Origin: JBARRS01 sp049644345
GTDB lineage: Bacteria; Actinomycetota; Thermoleophilia; Gaiellales; Gaiellaceae
NCBI GenBank assembly: GCA_049644345.1
Contig: JBARRS010000135.1
Coordinates: 1-32,121, forward strand
DNA length: 32,121 nucleotides
Direction: 5' to 3'
The notes below the pieces were generated by a model. That model did no database searches and was not told the DNA's origin. It worked only from the letters and a program-made list of their open reading frames with translations. Position 1 is the stretch's first letter. Every line of letters begins with the position of its first letter. This document shows positions 14,662 to 21,726 of the stretch, one piece after another. A program made the position numbers and the translations under genes.

Positions 14662-15123
14662 CTACTTACCGCGCACGATCTGGCCGCGGATCTCGCCGTT
14701 CCGGTGCTTCGTCGTGTACACCTCGACATAGGCTCCGCCCCCGAGAATCGCACGCCGCACGGCGGGCTTGATCGGACGCTGGCCGCCCGCCGCAACATGG
14801 CACGGCGTCGGCGGCGCACAAAGCGCGAGGAGGACCGTGCCGTCATGCCCGGCCGTTCCGAGGCGAACCTTCGTAGCGATCGCAAGGCTCGACAGGCGCC
14901 GGTAGGAGATGCTCCACTTGAGGACGTAGCGCTTTTTCAAGAGAAGGACGGTGCCGTGGAACGCGCCGGTCGCCCGCACCGAGACTGAGGGCACCACTTG
15001 ACGCCCGTCCATCGCCGCGTGGACGCGGGTGGGACGAAACTTGACGTTCGCGCCGCTCGTGACCGCCACGACCGCGAGCGCGAGGACAGCAAAGACCCCT
15101 GTGATCAGAGAAACCCTCTTCAA
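14662..15123 (-). CDS. Secreted CHRD-domain protein
   Basis: A 153-residue exported protein. Residues 1-26 form a signal peptide (basic KR, hydrophobic VSLITGVFAVLALAVVAVTSG). The rest fits the CHRD fold known from chordin and from small bacterial secreted proteins: AAMDGRQVVPSVSVRATGAFHGTVLL, a beta-rich middle, and the diagnostic end GAYVEVYTTKHRNGEIRGQI. Two Cys (CAPPTPC) lie in the middle. Its biochemical role is not known. The start is TTG 15123, with an excellent Shine-Dalgarno GGGAGGT 6 nt upstream. It lies between cdd and era, which are normally adjacent, and it is the only exported non-membrane product in this stretch, so it looks inserted. Confidence 0.8.
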   Translation of the reverse strand: MKRVSLITGVFAVLALAVVAVTSGANVKFRPTRVHAAMDGRQVVPSVSVRATGAFHGTVLLLKKRYVLKWSISYRRLSSLAIATKVRLGTAGHDGTVLLALCAPPTPCHVAAGGQRPIKPAVRRAILGGGAYVEVYTTKHRNGEIRGQIVRGK

Positions 15124-15218
15124 CGATTGACCTCCCTCGGATTCACGGCTTCCACCGTGCCGTCCAACTGTATCGCCTTCCCCAACGAGTCGCTAACGAA
15201 CCTCCACGGATGGGCAGG

Positions 15219-15581
15219 CTACAGGCTCCAAGCCTCAGGAAGAAGCTCCGCAGGAGTGTACGAGACTAAGGCCCCGTCGCCGTTCCGGAAGGTGACCTGG
15301 TCGAGCTGGAACTCATACAACCACTGGCGGCAGCCGCCGCAGGGTGACGCCGTGATCGCGATCGCCTCCACGTCGCCAGGCCTGCAGCCCTCGGCGACCG
15401 CCCGTGCCAGCGCCGCGCGCTCCGCGCAGATTCCGAGCGGGTAGGAGGCGTTCTCCACATTTGCAGCCTCGAACACGCGCCCATCGCGAGCCCTTACCGC
15501 CGCGCCGACGTTGTAGCTCGAGTACGGCGCGTATGCCCGCTCTGAGACCGCGACCGCACGTTGGAAGAGCTCGTCTGTCAC
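15219..15581 (-). CDS. cdd: Cytidine deaminase
   Basis: Converts cytidine and deoxycytidine to uridine and deoxyuridine for pyrimidine salvage. It is a short, homotetramer-type enzyme of 120 residues: substrate motif NVENASYP (41-48), zinc/catalytic motif CAE (Cys52, Glu54) and PCGGC (80-84, the other two zinc cysteines). YAPYSSYNVGAA near the N-terminus is also characteristic. The start is GTG 15581-15579, which overlaps the stop of the upstream dgkA-PAP2 gene as GTGA, a 4-nt coupling. The open frame continues about 84 codons upstream, but only as a shadow of the neighbour. A 95-nt gap to the CHRD gene follows. Confidence 0.95.
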   Translation of the reverse strand: MTDELFQRAVAVSERAYAPYSSYNVGAAVRARDGRVFEAANVENASYPLGICAERAALARAVAEGCRPGDVEAIAITASPCGGCRQWLYEFQLDQVTFRNGDGALVSYTPAELLPEAWSL

Positions 15582-16369
15582 GAGAAGAGCTGGAAGACGG
15601 CGAGAGTGACCAGCGCTCCAAGCAGCGCCCCATAGGTCACTTCGAGCGCCGAGTGGACGCCGGACTCGACCCGAGTCTGAGCCACGAGCAGGGCCATGAT
15701 CAGCGTGAGAGAGGAGATCAGGAAGCGGTGCGAGCCGTCGACGAAGAACGTTGCTGCCATCCAGCCGGCGAATGCGACCGCCGCGTGCCCGGAAGGCAGC
15801 CCGCCGCGCAGCGGCGTGCCTCGCCCCGTCCACGCCTTCGTCGCGATCACGAGCAGGATCGTCAGTACGAGCGCGACGAGAGTCAGCCTGGCCGGCACGT
15901 CGCGCAGCTGGTCGAGCAAACGCGTCGAACGACCTGAGATCTCGCCCGAGAAGACGAGGTAGCCGACGGCTACGGCGTTCACTGTTGCGATGAGGACCGC
16001 CCCGGCCGCGACGTCCTTCGCCAGCTTCGCGAGTGGATCGAAAGTCGTGGTCGCAACGTCGATCGCCTGCTCGAGCGCCGAGTTGATCATCTCGGTGATG
16101 AAGACGAAGGTGATCGAAAGCAGCAGTGCGATCAGCTCGAGCTTCGAGACTCCGAGCGCGAGCGCAGCGATGAGGATGGCAATCGCGACGGCGAAGTGCA
16201 CCCGCATGTTCCGCTGCGTCCGGAGGACGTGGATGATCCCCTCGAAGGCGAAGTTGAAGCTTTCGAAGACGGAGGGGGCCCGCCGGCGGCCGCCGGTTAC
16301 GCGGGTGAGAGGCGCTCCCGCCCGTCCGTCCTCACCGCGTTGGCGCACGCGCAGCCGTGGCACGCTCAC
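15578..16369 (-). CDS. Fusion of DgkA-type lipid kinase and PAP2 phosphatase
   Basis: A 263-residue membrane protein joining two lipid enzymes. Residues about 35-135 are the DgkA family (diacylglycerol/undecaprenol kinase): NFAFEGIIHVLRTQRNMRVHF, the hallmark EMINSALEQAIDV and LAKLAKDVAAGAVLI, three membrane helices. Residues about 150-263 are a type 2 phosphatidic acid phosphatase: KAWTGRGTPLRGG LPSGHAAVAF (P1 and P2) and TRVESGVHSALEV (P3; the usual final Asp is Glu). So one end may phosphorylate undecaprenol or diacylglycerol and the other may remove phosphate from a lipid phosphate or pyrophosphate, suggesting carrier-lipid recycling. The basic N-terminus (1-33) is extra. The start GTG 16369 overlaps the ybeY stop as GTGA, and the 3' end overlaps cdd. 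Standalone dgkA normally occupies this slot. Confidence 0.88.
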   Translation of the reverse strand: MSVPRLRVRQRGEDGRAGAPLTRVTGGRRRAPSVFESFNFAFEGIIHVLRTQRNMRVHFAVAIAILIAALALGVSKLELIALLLSITFVFITEMINSALEQAIDVATTTFDPLAKLAKDVAAGAVLIATVNAVAVGYLVFSGEISGRSTRLLDQLRDVPARLTLVALVLTILLVIATKAWTGRGTPLRGGLPSGHAAVAFAGWMAATFFVDGSHRFLISSLTLIMALLVAQTRVESGVHSALEVTYGALLGALVTLAVFQLFS

Positions 16370-16743
16370 CGGCTGAGCTGCTCCTCGCGCGCGGTCATTT
16401 CCTCGCCGTGGTCGTACCCGAGCAGGTGAAGCAACCCGTGGATCAGCGGGCGCCGCCAGTCGCCGCCGACGACCTGGGGACAGAGGACAGCGTCCCCGAG
16501 CTGCCGCGGGATTCCCACCGGCAGCCGCGCGCGGGCGTCGATCGGGAAGGACAGGACGTCGGCCTGTTCGTCGACTCCGAGATGCTCCCGCTTCAGCGTC
16601 CGAATCTCATCCGGTCCGACGAAGTGGAGCCCGAGCTCGCCCTCGTCGATTCCCTCCGCCGCGAGCACTGCGCGAGCCAACTCCACCGCCGCCTCGGACT
16701 CGACGGTGACGCCGCTTCGATTGTCGACCTCCACGGTCACCAC
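16366..16743 (-). CDS. ybeY: Endoribonuclease YbeY (rRNA maturation factor)
   Basis: Zinc-dependent single-strand endoribonuclease needed for 16S rRNA 3' end maturation and ribosome quality control. It has 125 residues, slightly short for the family (about 150) because the N-terminus is compact. The signature HGLLHLLGYDH (102-112) supplies three zinc-binding histidines (102, 106, 112). ADVLSFPID (61-69) and LGDAVLCPQVV (82-92) are further conserved blocks. The start is GTG 16743, one base after the phoH stop, with GGA 8 nt upstream. It is co-transcribed with phoH, its usual neighbour, and with era downstream. Confidence 0.93.
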   Translation of the reverse strand: MVTVEVDNRSGVTVESEAAVELARAVLAAEGIDEGELGLHFVGPDEIRTLKREHLGVDEQADVLSFPIDARARLPVGIPRQLGDAVLCPQVVGGDWRRPLIHGLLHLLGYDHGEEMTAREEQLSR

Positions 16744-16744
16744 G

Positions 16745-17704
16745 CTATTTCCGGCGTTGGGTGCCCGTCTCCTCCGCGTGCAGCTTGTACGCCTCGACGA
16801 TCCGCTGGACGAGCTTGTGGCGCACGACGTCCTCGTGCCCGAAGCGAATGAACGCGATGCCGTCGAGCGCGCCGAGGATTTCCTGCACTTGGATCAGGCC
16901 CGAGGCCTGGTCGCGCGGTAGATCGACCTGGGTGACGTCGCCGGTGACGACGACCTTCGAACCGAACCCCAACCGCGTCAGGAACATCTGCATCTGCTCG
17001 GGGCTCGTGTTCTGGGCCTCGTCGAGGATGATGAACGAGTCGTTCAGGGTCCTTCCGCGCATGAACGCGAGCGGAGCGACCTCGACCGTCCCCTTTTCCA
17101 TGTACGCGGCGAGGCGATCAGGCTCGAGCATGTCGTAGAGCGCATCGAAAAGCGGGCGCAGATAGGGATCGATCTTCTCGAGCAACGTGCCCGGGAGGTA
17201 GCCGAGCCGCTCGCCGGCCTCGACGGCCGGTCGCGTGAGGATGATGCGGCCGACCTCACGGTTCGAGAGCGCAGCGACCGCCAGCGCCATCGCGAGATAC
17301 GTCTTGCCCGTCCCGGCCGGCCCGATCGCGAACGTGATCGTATGGCCGCGGATCGCGTCGACGTAGCGCTTCTGCATCACCGTCTTCGGCGCGATGTCCT
17401 TGCCGCGATGGCGCCAGACGACATCGTCGAAGACCTCGCGAATGTCCTCGGTCTGGTCGAGGGCAGCGAGGACAGCGTCGACCGTGGCGGGGCCGATCTC
17501 GTGTCCGCCCTCGACGAGCTCGGCGAGCTCGTCGACGACCGCGCGCGCCTGTTCGACGTGCGTGTCGTCGCCCTCGATCGTGAGGCGATTCCCCCGAAGG
17601 TGGATCGCGCAGCGGAGCCGCTCGCGGAGCGCATCGAGCACCCCGTCGCCGATTGTCGCGAGCTCCGCCGCAACGTCGTTCGAGACCGACAGCACTTCTT
17701 GCAC
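16745..17704 (-). CDS. phoH: PhoH-like ATPase
   Basis: A cytoplasmic P-loop ATPase of the PhoH family, thought to act in RNA metabolism with YbeY. It has 319 residues from the GTG at 17704: an N-terminal KH-like region (LRERLRCAIHLRGNRLTIEG) and a PhoH domain with Walker A GPAGTGKT (128-135), TRPAVEAGERLGYLPG, Walker B FIILDEAQN and TGDVTQVDLP. The frame is open 26 codons further up to 17782, but that part is basic, unlike PhoH proteins, and covers two hairpins, so the GTG at 17704 is preferred. A TAGACT hexamer 7 nt upstream of this GTG hints at a very short leader. It starts a sub-cluster phoH-ybeY-dgkA-cdd after a 157-nt gap from yqeY. Confidence 0.92.
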   Translation of the reverse strand: MQEVLSVSNDVAAELATIGDGVLDALRERLRCAIHLRGNRLTIEGDDTHVEQARAVVDELAELVEGGHEIGPATVDAVLAALDQTEDIREVFDDVVWRHRGKDIAPKTVMQKRYVDAIRGHTITFAIGPAGTGKTYLAMALAVAALSNREVGRIILTRPAVEAGERLGYLPGTLLEKIDPYLRPLFDALYDMLEPDRLAAYMEKGTVEVAPLAFMRGRTLNDSFIILDEAQNTSPEQMQMFLTRLGFGSKVVVTGDVTQVDLPRDQASGLIQVQEILGALDGIAFIRFGHEDVVRHKLVQRIVEAYKLHAEETGTQRRK

Positions 17705-17720
17705 TCGGCTCAGTCTAGGG

Positions 17721-17738
17721 ACCGTTCTCACGAACGGT
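17721..17738 (-). promoter_or_regulatory. Operator-like inverted repeat upstream of phoH
   Basis: ACCGTTC-TCAC-GAACGGT, a perfect 7-bp inverted repeat with a 4-nt centre. It is immediately upstream of a TAGACT -10-like box (17717-17712), so it would fall in the -35/-10 spacer of a phoH promoter. This placement is that of a repressor site; it could equally be an RNA hairpin. Confidence 0.4.
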
Positions 17739-17741
17739 GGC

Positions 17742-17759
17742 CGGGGCTCCGAAGCCCCG
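17742..17759 (-). terminator. Hairpin in the yqeY-phoH gap
   Basis: CGGGGCT-CCGA-AGCCCCG, a perfect 7-bp GC-rich stem with a tetraloop, about 100 nt after the yqeY stop. No T tract follows on the minus strand. It may end part of the upstream transcript before the phoH promoter. The rest of the gap (17760-17861) shows GC-rich sequence and no recognisable element. Confidence 0.4.
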
Positions 17760-17861
17760 TGGTTGACACACTTTCGGCGCACCCGCGTTTCCCACCCGTG
17801 CGCCCCTCCTCGATAGGCTGACAGCGGGGAGGAGGTCGGCGGTGCCGTCTTTGAGGCCGCT

Positions 17862-18305
17862 TCAGGCGAGCTTCTCGCGCACGAGCTGGCTCACGACCGA
17901 GCCGTCCGCCCGCCCCGAGACCTGAGGCATGACGTCCGCCATCACACGTCCGAAGTCGCGCATGCTCGTCGCGCCAACCTCGGCGATCGCATCGTCGACG
18001 ATCTCTTCCAACTCCTCCTCGGACAGCGGCTCCGGCATGAACTCCTCGAGGATCGCGAGCTCGTGCTCCTCCCCCTCCGCCTGCGCATCCCGGCCCGCAG
18101 AGCTGTAGGCCTCGATCGCCTCGACCCGCCGTTTCCGCTCCCGCTGGAGCACCTGGAGCTCCTCGTCGTCGTGCAACGGGCGCTGGAGCTCCTTCTCGGC
18201 CGAGCGCAGGCTCGCCAGGATCAACCGCAACGCGTCGCGGCGCTCGGCGTCGCGCGCGGTCATCGCTCGCTTGAGCTCGTCCTCGAGGCGCGCGATCAAG
18301 CTCAT
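17862..18305 (-). CDS. yqeY: YqeY/GatB-like domain protein
   Basis: A small (147-residue) helical protein of the YqeY family, which shares its fold with the tRNA-binding tail of the GatB/GatE amidotransferase subunits. The exact role is unresolved, with a tRNA-linked function suspected. Family marks are LIARLEDELKRAMTARDAERRDALRLILASLRSAEKE (3-39), the LQRERKRRVEAIEAYSSAGR stretch (53-72), EEFMPEPLSEEELEEIVDDAIAEV (87-110) and the end FGRVMADVMPQVSGRADGSVVSQLVREKL. Length is normal. The start is ATG 18305-18303, sharing one base with the HIT gene stop (TGATG), so it is coupled to it. It occupies its usual position near phoH. Confidence 0.93.
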   Translation of the reverse strand: MSLIARLEDELKRAMTARDAERRDALRLILASLRSAEKELQRPLHDDEELQVLQRERKRRVEAIEAYSSAGRDAQAEGEEHELAILEEFMPEPLSEEELEEIVDDAIAEVGATSMRDFGRVMADVMPQVSGRADGSVVSQLVREKLA

Positions 18306-18631
18306 CAGGGCATCCCCGCGATCCGACCGCCCAGCAGGTGCCAGTGCAGGTGGAAGATCGTCTGGCCGCCGCCCGGACCAACGTTGACGACGACCCGGTA
18401 GTCCTCGAGCCCGGCCTCGAGGGCGGTCTCGGCGATGAAATCGAGCATGCGCTTCGTCTCGTCAGGCGGAAACTCGCAGATCTCGCGGAAGCTCTCGACG
18501 TGGCGCTCCGGGATGATCAGCAGATGAGTCTCCGCCCGGGGATTGATGTCGCGGATGGCCACGAAGCCGTCGCCTTTTCGGACAGGGTCCCCCTCGCGGT
18601 AGAGGCGGCAGAAGAGGCAGTCGTCAGGCAG
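18305..18631 (-). CDS. HIT family nucleotide hydrolase/transferase
   Basis: A histidine-triad protein of the Hint/HinT branch, which hydrolyses nucleoside phosphoramidates and similar adducts. It has 108 residues: the N-terminal Cys pair CLFC (5-8), FVAIRDINPRAETHLLIIP, and the triad HLHWHLL (94-100). The start appears to be CTG at 18631-18629. It yields the expected PDDCLFC N-terminus, and GGAGGGG lies 7 nt upstream. No ATG, GTG or TTG exists in frame nearby; the frame stays open to 18730 only through a Ser/Arg-rich stretch inside mtaB. The gene overlaps the mtaB stop by 8 nt. Confidence 0.9.
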   Translation of the reverse strand: MPDDCLFCRLYREGDPVRKGDGFVAIRDINPRAETHLLIIPERHVESFREICEFPPDETKRMLDFIAETALEAGLEDYRVVVNVGPGGGQTIFHLHWHLLGGRIAGMP

Positions 18632-19814
18632 CGAGGATCCCCTCCTCTGTGACCCCCGCCGCCCGGACGCGGACGAGCTCTCCGATAGGCCCGTCCAGAA
18701 GCCACGGCGAATAGTCGTCGCCGTACCCACGCCCTGGTCGGTCGATCAACACCAGATCCTCCGAGCCGATCTTCCCATGCCACCGCTTGAGACAGGCCGC
18801 GTGCGAGAGCTCACGCAGCCGCGCGCTTCGGTCTTTTTTGACGACCCCGGGGACTGAGTCCTCGGCGGCCGTGGCAGTTCCCGGGCGCGGCGAGTACGGG
18901 AAGACGTGCACCTTCGTGATCCCGGCGTGCTCGACGACCTTGACGGTGTTCGTAAAGGCCGACTCGTCCTCGCCGGGAAAGCCGACGATCACGTCGGTGG
19001 TCAGGTTGAAGTCGGAGAGCTGCTCAAGCCGACGCAGGAACGTCGCCGCCGTGTAGCGGCGGGCCATCGCGTCGAGCACGCGGTCGTCGCCGGACTGAAG
19101 CGGGACATGCAAGTGCCGGGCAACTATCGGTGTCTCGCGCAACGCCCGCACGAGGTCGTCGCTGACGTGGTTCACCTCGATCGACGAGAGCCGCAGACGA
19201 TCGAGCCCCGGCGTCGTCCCGGCCTCTCGGACGAGGCGGGCGAGCGTGTATCCGGCAGCACGATCGCGGTAGCAGCCGAGGTTGATCCCCGTGAACACGA
19301 CCTCGCGATGTCCCTGCTCTGCTCGGCGGCGGACCTCAGCGAGGACCGCGGCTGCGCTGCGGCTGCGCGAGGCTCCTCGGACGAGCGGAATGACGCAAAA
19401 GTTGCAGGAGAACGAGCAGCCGTCCTGGATCTTCACGAACGCCCGCACGCGCTCGAGCCGAGCGTCCGCCTGGACGCATCCAATTGCACCCACCGCACCG
19501 GCGACCGCGGCGGGCGTCTCCTCACTACGGCGGCGGACGACGACGACGCGCTCCGGCATCCCGTCGAAGGCTTCCGCAGCAAGGTTGGCGCCGCAGCCGG
19601 TCACGAACACGCGCGCGTGCGTTCGCGCAGCGCGCGAGACCGCATGGCGCGATTTGCGCACAGCCTCATGCGTGACGCAACAGGTGTTGACGACGGCGAC
19701 GTCCGCCGCGCCAAAGCGCTCCTCGTGGCCGTCTTCGAGAAGCTGCTCACGCACCTCCTGTGCGTCGGTCTGTGAGACCTTGCAGCCGAGGAAGCGAACC
19801 GAGAACGTCGCCAT
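18624..19814 (-). CDS. mtaB: tRNA (N6-threonylcarbamoyladenosine-37) methylthiotransferase MtaB
   Basis: Radical SAM enzyme that adds a methylthio group to t6A37 of ANN-decoding tRNAs. From the ATG at 19814 it has 396 residues. The N-terminal UPF0004 domain carries the three cluster cysteines (Cys11 in FLGCKVSQTD, Cys45/46 in NTCCVT, Cys74 in TGCGAN). The radical SAM CxxxCxxC motif is CSFSCNFC (133-140). GINLGCY, HLHVPLQSGDDRVLDAM and DVIVGFPGE follow, then a TRAM-like tail. LGCKVSQ near the start favours MtaB over MiaB. The open frame runs on upstream to 19964, but that stretch is Ser/Pro-rich and lies inside prmA. No Shine-Dalgarno is visible. It starts 13 nt after the prmA stop. Confidence 0.93.
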   Translation of the reverse strand: MATFSVRFLGCKVSQTDAQEVREQLLEDGHEERFGAADVAVVNTCCVTHEAVRKSRHAVSRAARTHARVFVTGCGANLAAEAFDGMPERVVVVRRRSEETPAAVAGAVGAIGCVQADARLERVRAFVKIQDGCSFSCNFCVIPLVRGASRSRSAAAVLAEVRRRAEQGHREVVFTGINLGCYRDRAAGYTLARLVREAGTTPGLDRLRLSSIEVNHVSDDLVRALRETPIVARHLHVPLQSGDDRVLDAMARRYTAATFLRRLEQLSDFNLTTDVIVGFPGEDESAFTNTVKVVEHAGITKVHVFPYSPRPGTATAAEDSVPGVVKKDRSARLRELSHAACLKRWHGKIGSEDLVLIDRPGRGYGDDYSPWLLDGPIGELVRVRAAGVTEEGILAA

Positions 19815-19827
19815 CGAGGCGCGAAAT

Positions 19828-20580
19828 CTACTCGCGCTCGTGCAGATCGGCCGCCCAGCCGGCGTGGGTGCGCCGTTCGATCCGTCGGAATCCGCTGAGC
19901 TCGGGCTCGTATCGCTCGATGTACCCCGAGGTGATCGCGCGGGAGACGTCGAGCTTCGGCCCAACGGCTGCGACCAGTTCGGCGGAGAGGTTCGCGACCG
20001 CAGCGTCGGCCGCGGGAAGCCCCTCGACGTCGAAGTCGCTGAGCCGCACGTCGAGGCTGACCGCGTTCGCCTCCGCGTTCAGCCTCGTCGCCTCGACCGC
20101 CTGCGGATCGTGGTCGAGCGCGACGACGGGATCGAAACCAAGCTTCGATGCGGCGATCGCGAGCACGCCGGACCCGCAGCCGACGTCGACCAGAGAGCCC
20201 GGCTCGAGCTCGAGCAGGAGCTCGAGGCACAGGCGCGTCGTCGCATGGCCTCCCGTGCCGAACGCGCGTCCCGGGTCGACGACGATCGTGACTGCGCCGG
20301 GCGCCGGCTTCTCCCAGGGCGGTCCGATCCAGAGCCTGCCGACGCGAACCGGCTGGTGGAAGCGCCGCCAGCGATCGGCCCAGTCGCCGGGAATGTCGGC
20401 CGTCCTCGCGCCCTCGAACACGGCGCGCAGGCGCTCCTCACCGCCTGCGTCCGTGTAAGCGACGAGCTCGACCCCCTCATGGTCTTCGATTTCCTCGAAT
20501 CCCTGGGGAAACAGCTCGAGCATCAGCGCCCGTGCCGGCTCAGCGCGCTCAGCGGGAACGGTGACGGCAACGCGGCGCAG
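19828..20580 (-). CDS. prmA: Ribosomal protein L11 methyltransferase PrmA
   Basis: SAM-dependent enzyme that trimethylates ribosomal protein L11. Core motifs are VDPGRAFGTGGHATTRLCLELL, the SAM loop DVGCGSGVLAIAASKLG, and VANLSAELV in the NPPF-like position. The first ATG in frame is 20523, but the 19 codons before it read LRRVAVTVPAERAEPARAL, which is the normal first strand and helix of PrmA (cf. the usual V-x-V-P pattern leading into the LLLELFPQGFEEIED type segment). No ATG, GTG or TTG precedes them in frame. The candidate starts are CTG at 20580 or CTG at 20589; the latter overlaps the dnaJ stop as CTGA. With 20580 the protein has 250 residues. It follows dnaJ directly, as in many Gram-positive genomes. 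Confidence 0.88.
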   Translation of the reverse strand: MRRVAVTVPAERAEPARALMLELFPQGFEEIEDHEGVELVAYTDAGGEERLRAVFEGARTADIPGDWADRWRRFHQPVRVGRLWIGPPWEKPAPGAVTIVVDPGRAFGTGGHATTRLCLELLLELEPGSLVDVGCGSGVLAIAASKLGFDPVVALDHDPQAVEATRLNAEANAVSLDVRLSDFDVEGLPAADAAVANLSAELVAAVGPKLDVSRAITSGYIERYEPELSGFRRIERRTHAGWAADLHERE

Positions 20581-20585
20581 ACAGC

Positions 20586-21704
20586 TCAGCGGAACGCGCT
20601 TTTCAGCTTGTCGAAAAACCCCTCGTCGACCCGGTACGTGTCATCGCGCGCAAGGCGCTCGAACTCCTCGAGCAGACGCCGCTGCTCGTCGTTGAGCCGC
20701 CGAGGGACGGCGACGTTCACGAGCACGCGGTGATCCCCGCGTCCGAACCCCTGGAGAACCGGCATGCCGCGACCCCGGAGCACGCGGATCTCGCCGGGCT
20801 GCGTCCCAGCGGAGAACTCGAGCTCGGCGTCCCCGTCGAGCGTGGGCACGATCAACGTCGCACCGAGCGCAGCTTGCGTCATCGTCAGGTCGACGGTCGA
20901 GAACACGTCGTTGCCCTCACGGACAAACCGCGGATCCGGCCTGATTCGAACCTGGACATAGAGGTCACCCGACCGACCCCCGACCGCACCGACGTGGCCT
21001 TCGCCGGAGATCCGGATCTGCTGACCGTCATGGATGCCCGGTGGTACCTCGACCGTAAGAGTCCGCTCCTCGAGCCTCCGCCCCTCACCACGACAGTCCG
21101 GGCACGGATGCTCGACGACACGTCCGGCACCGGCGCAGGCGGGACAGGTCTGCGCGCGGATGAATTCGCCGAAGGCGCTGCGCGAGACATGCTGGACCTG
21201 TCCCGAGCCGCCGCAGGTCTGACACGTTGTCGGCTGCGTCCCCGGCGCCGCCCCGCTACCGTCGCAGGTCGCGCACGCGACCGTGACCGGAAACGGCACC
21301 TCTCGCCTCGCGCCGCGCGCGGCCTCGACGAGGTCGATCTCGATCTGGGCGACGACGTCGGCGCCGCGCGCCCGCCGCGGCCGGCCGCCGAGGCCGAAGA
21401 GATCGTCGCCGAAGAAGGCGGCGAACAGGTCGCTGAGTGTGCCGAAGTCGAACTGCGTCGGTTGAAAGCCGCCGCTGCGCAGGCCGGCATGGCCGTATCG
21501 GTCGTAGAGCTCACGCGTCTCCGGCTTCGAGAGCACTTCGTAGGCCTCGGCGACCTCGCGGAAGCGCTCCTCTGCGTCGGGAGCCTCCGAGACGTCTGGA
21601 TGCAGGTCGCGGGCGAGCCGACGAAAAGCCTTCTTGATCTCGCCGTTTGCGGCCGAACGCTCGACGCCGAGAATTTCGTAGTAGTCGCGTTGCGTCGTGG
21701 ACAT
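20586..21704 (-). CDS. dnaJ: Chaperone DnaJ
   Basis: Hsp40 co-chaperone that stimulates DnaK ATPase and delivers unfolded proteins. It has 372 residues: J domain (7-72) with HPD at 35-37, a short Gly/Phe region (about 73-110, rich in Phe/Asp as FGTLSDLFAAFFGDDLFG), and four zinc-finger repeats at Cys 144/147, 161/164, 187/190 and 201/204. These follow the CxxCxGxG pattern, with Asp-Gly-Ser-Gly and Ala-Gly-Ala-Gly variants. Two C-terminal substrate-binding domains follow. The start is ATG 21704, 22 nt after hrcA; no clear Shine-Dalgarno is seen. dnaK and grpE are not in this window, so this is probably the second dnaJ (DnaJ1/DnaJ2 pair common in actinobacteria), tied to hrcA. Confidence 0.96.
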   Translation of the reverse strand: MSTTQRDYYEILGVERSAANGEIKKAFRRLARDLHPDVSEAPDAEERFREVAEAYEVLSKPETRELYDRYGHAGLRSGGFQPTQFDFGTLSDLFAAFFGDDLFGLGGRPRRARGADVVAQIEIDLVEAARGARREVPFPVTVACATCDGSGAAPGTQPTTCQTCGGSGQVQHVSRSAFGEFIRAQTCPACAGAGRVVEHPCPDCRGEGRRLEERTLTVEVPPGIHDGQQIRISGEGHVGAVGGRSGDLYVQVRIRPDPRFVREGNDVFSTVDLTMTQAALGATLIVPTLDGDAELEFSAGTQPGEIRVLRGRGMPVLQGFGRGDHRVLVNVAVPRRLNDEQRRLLEEFERLARDDTYRVDEGFFDKLKSAFR

Positions 21705-21726
21705 GTACCGAACCGTAGCGCCGCGC

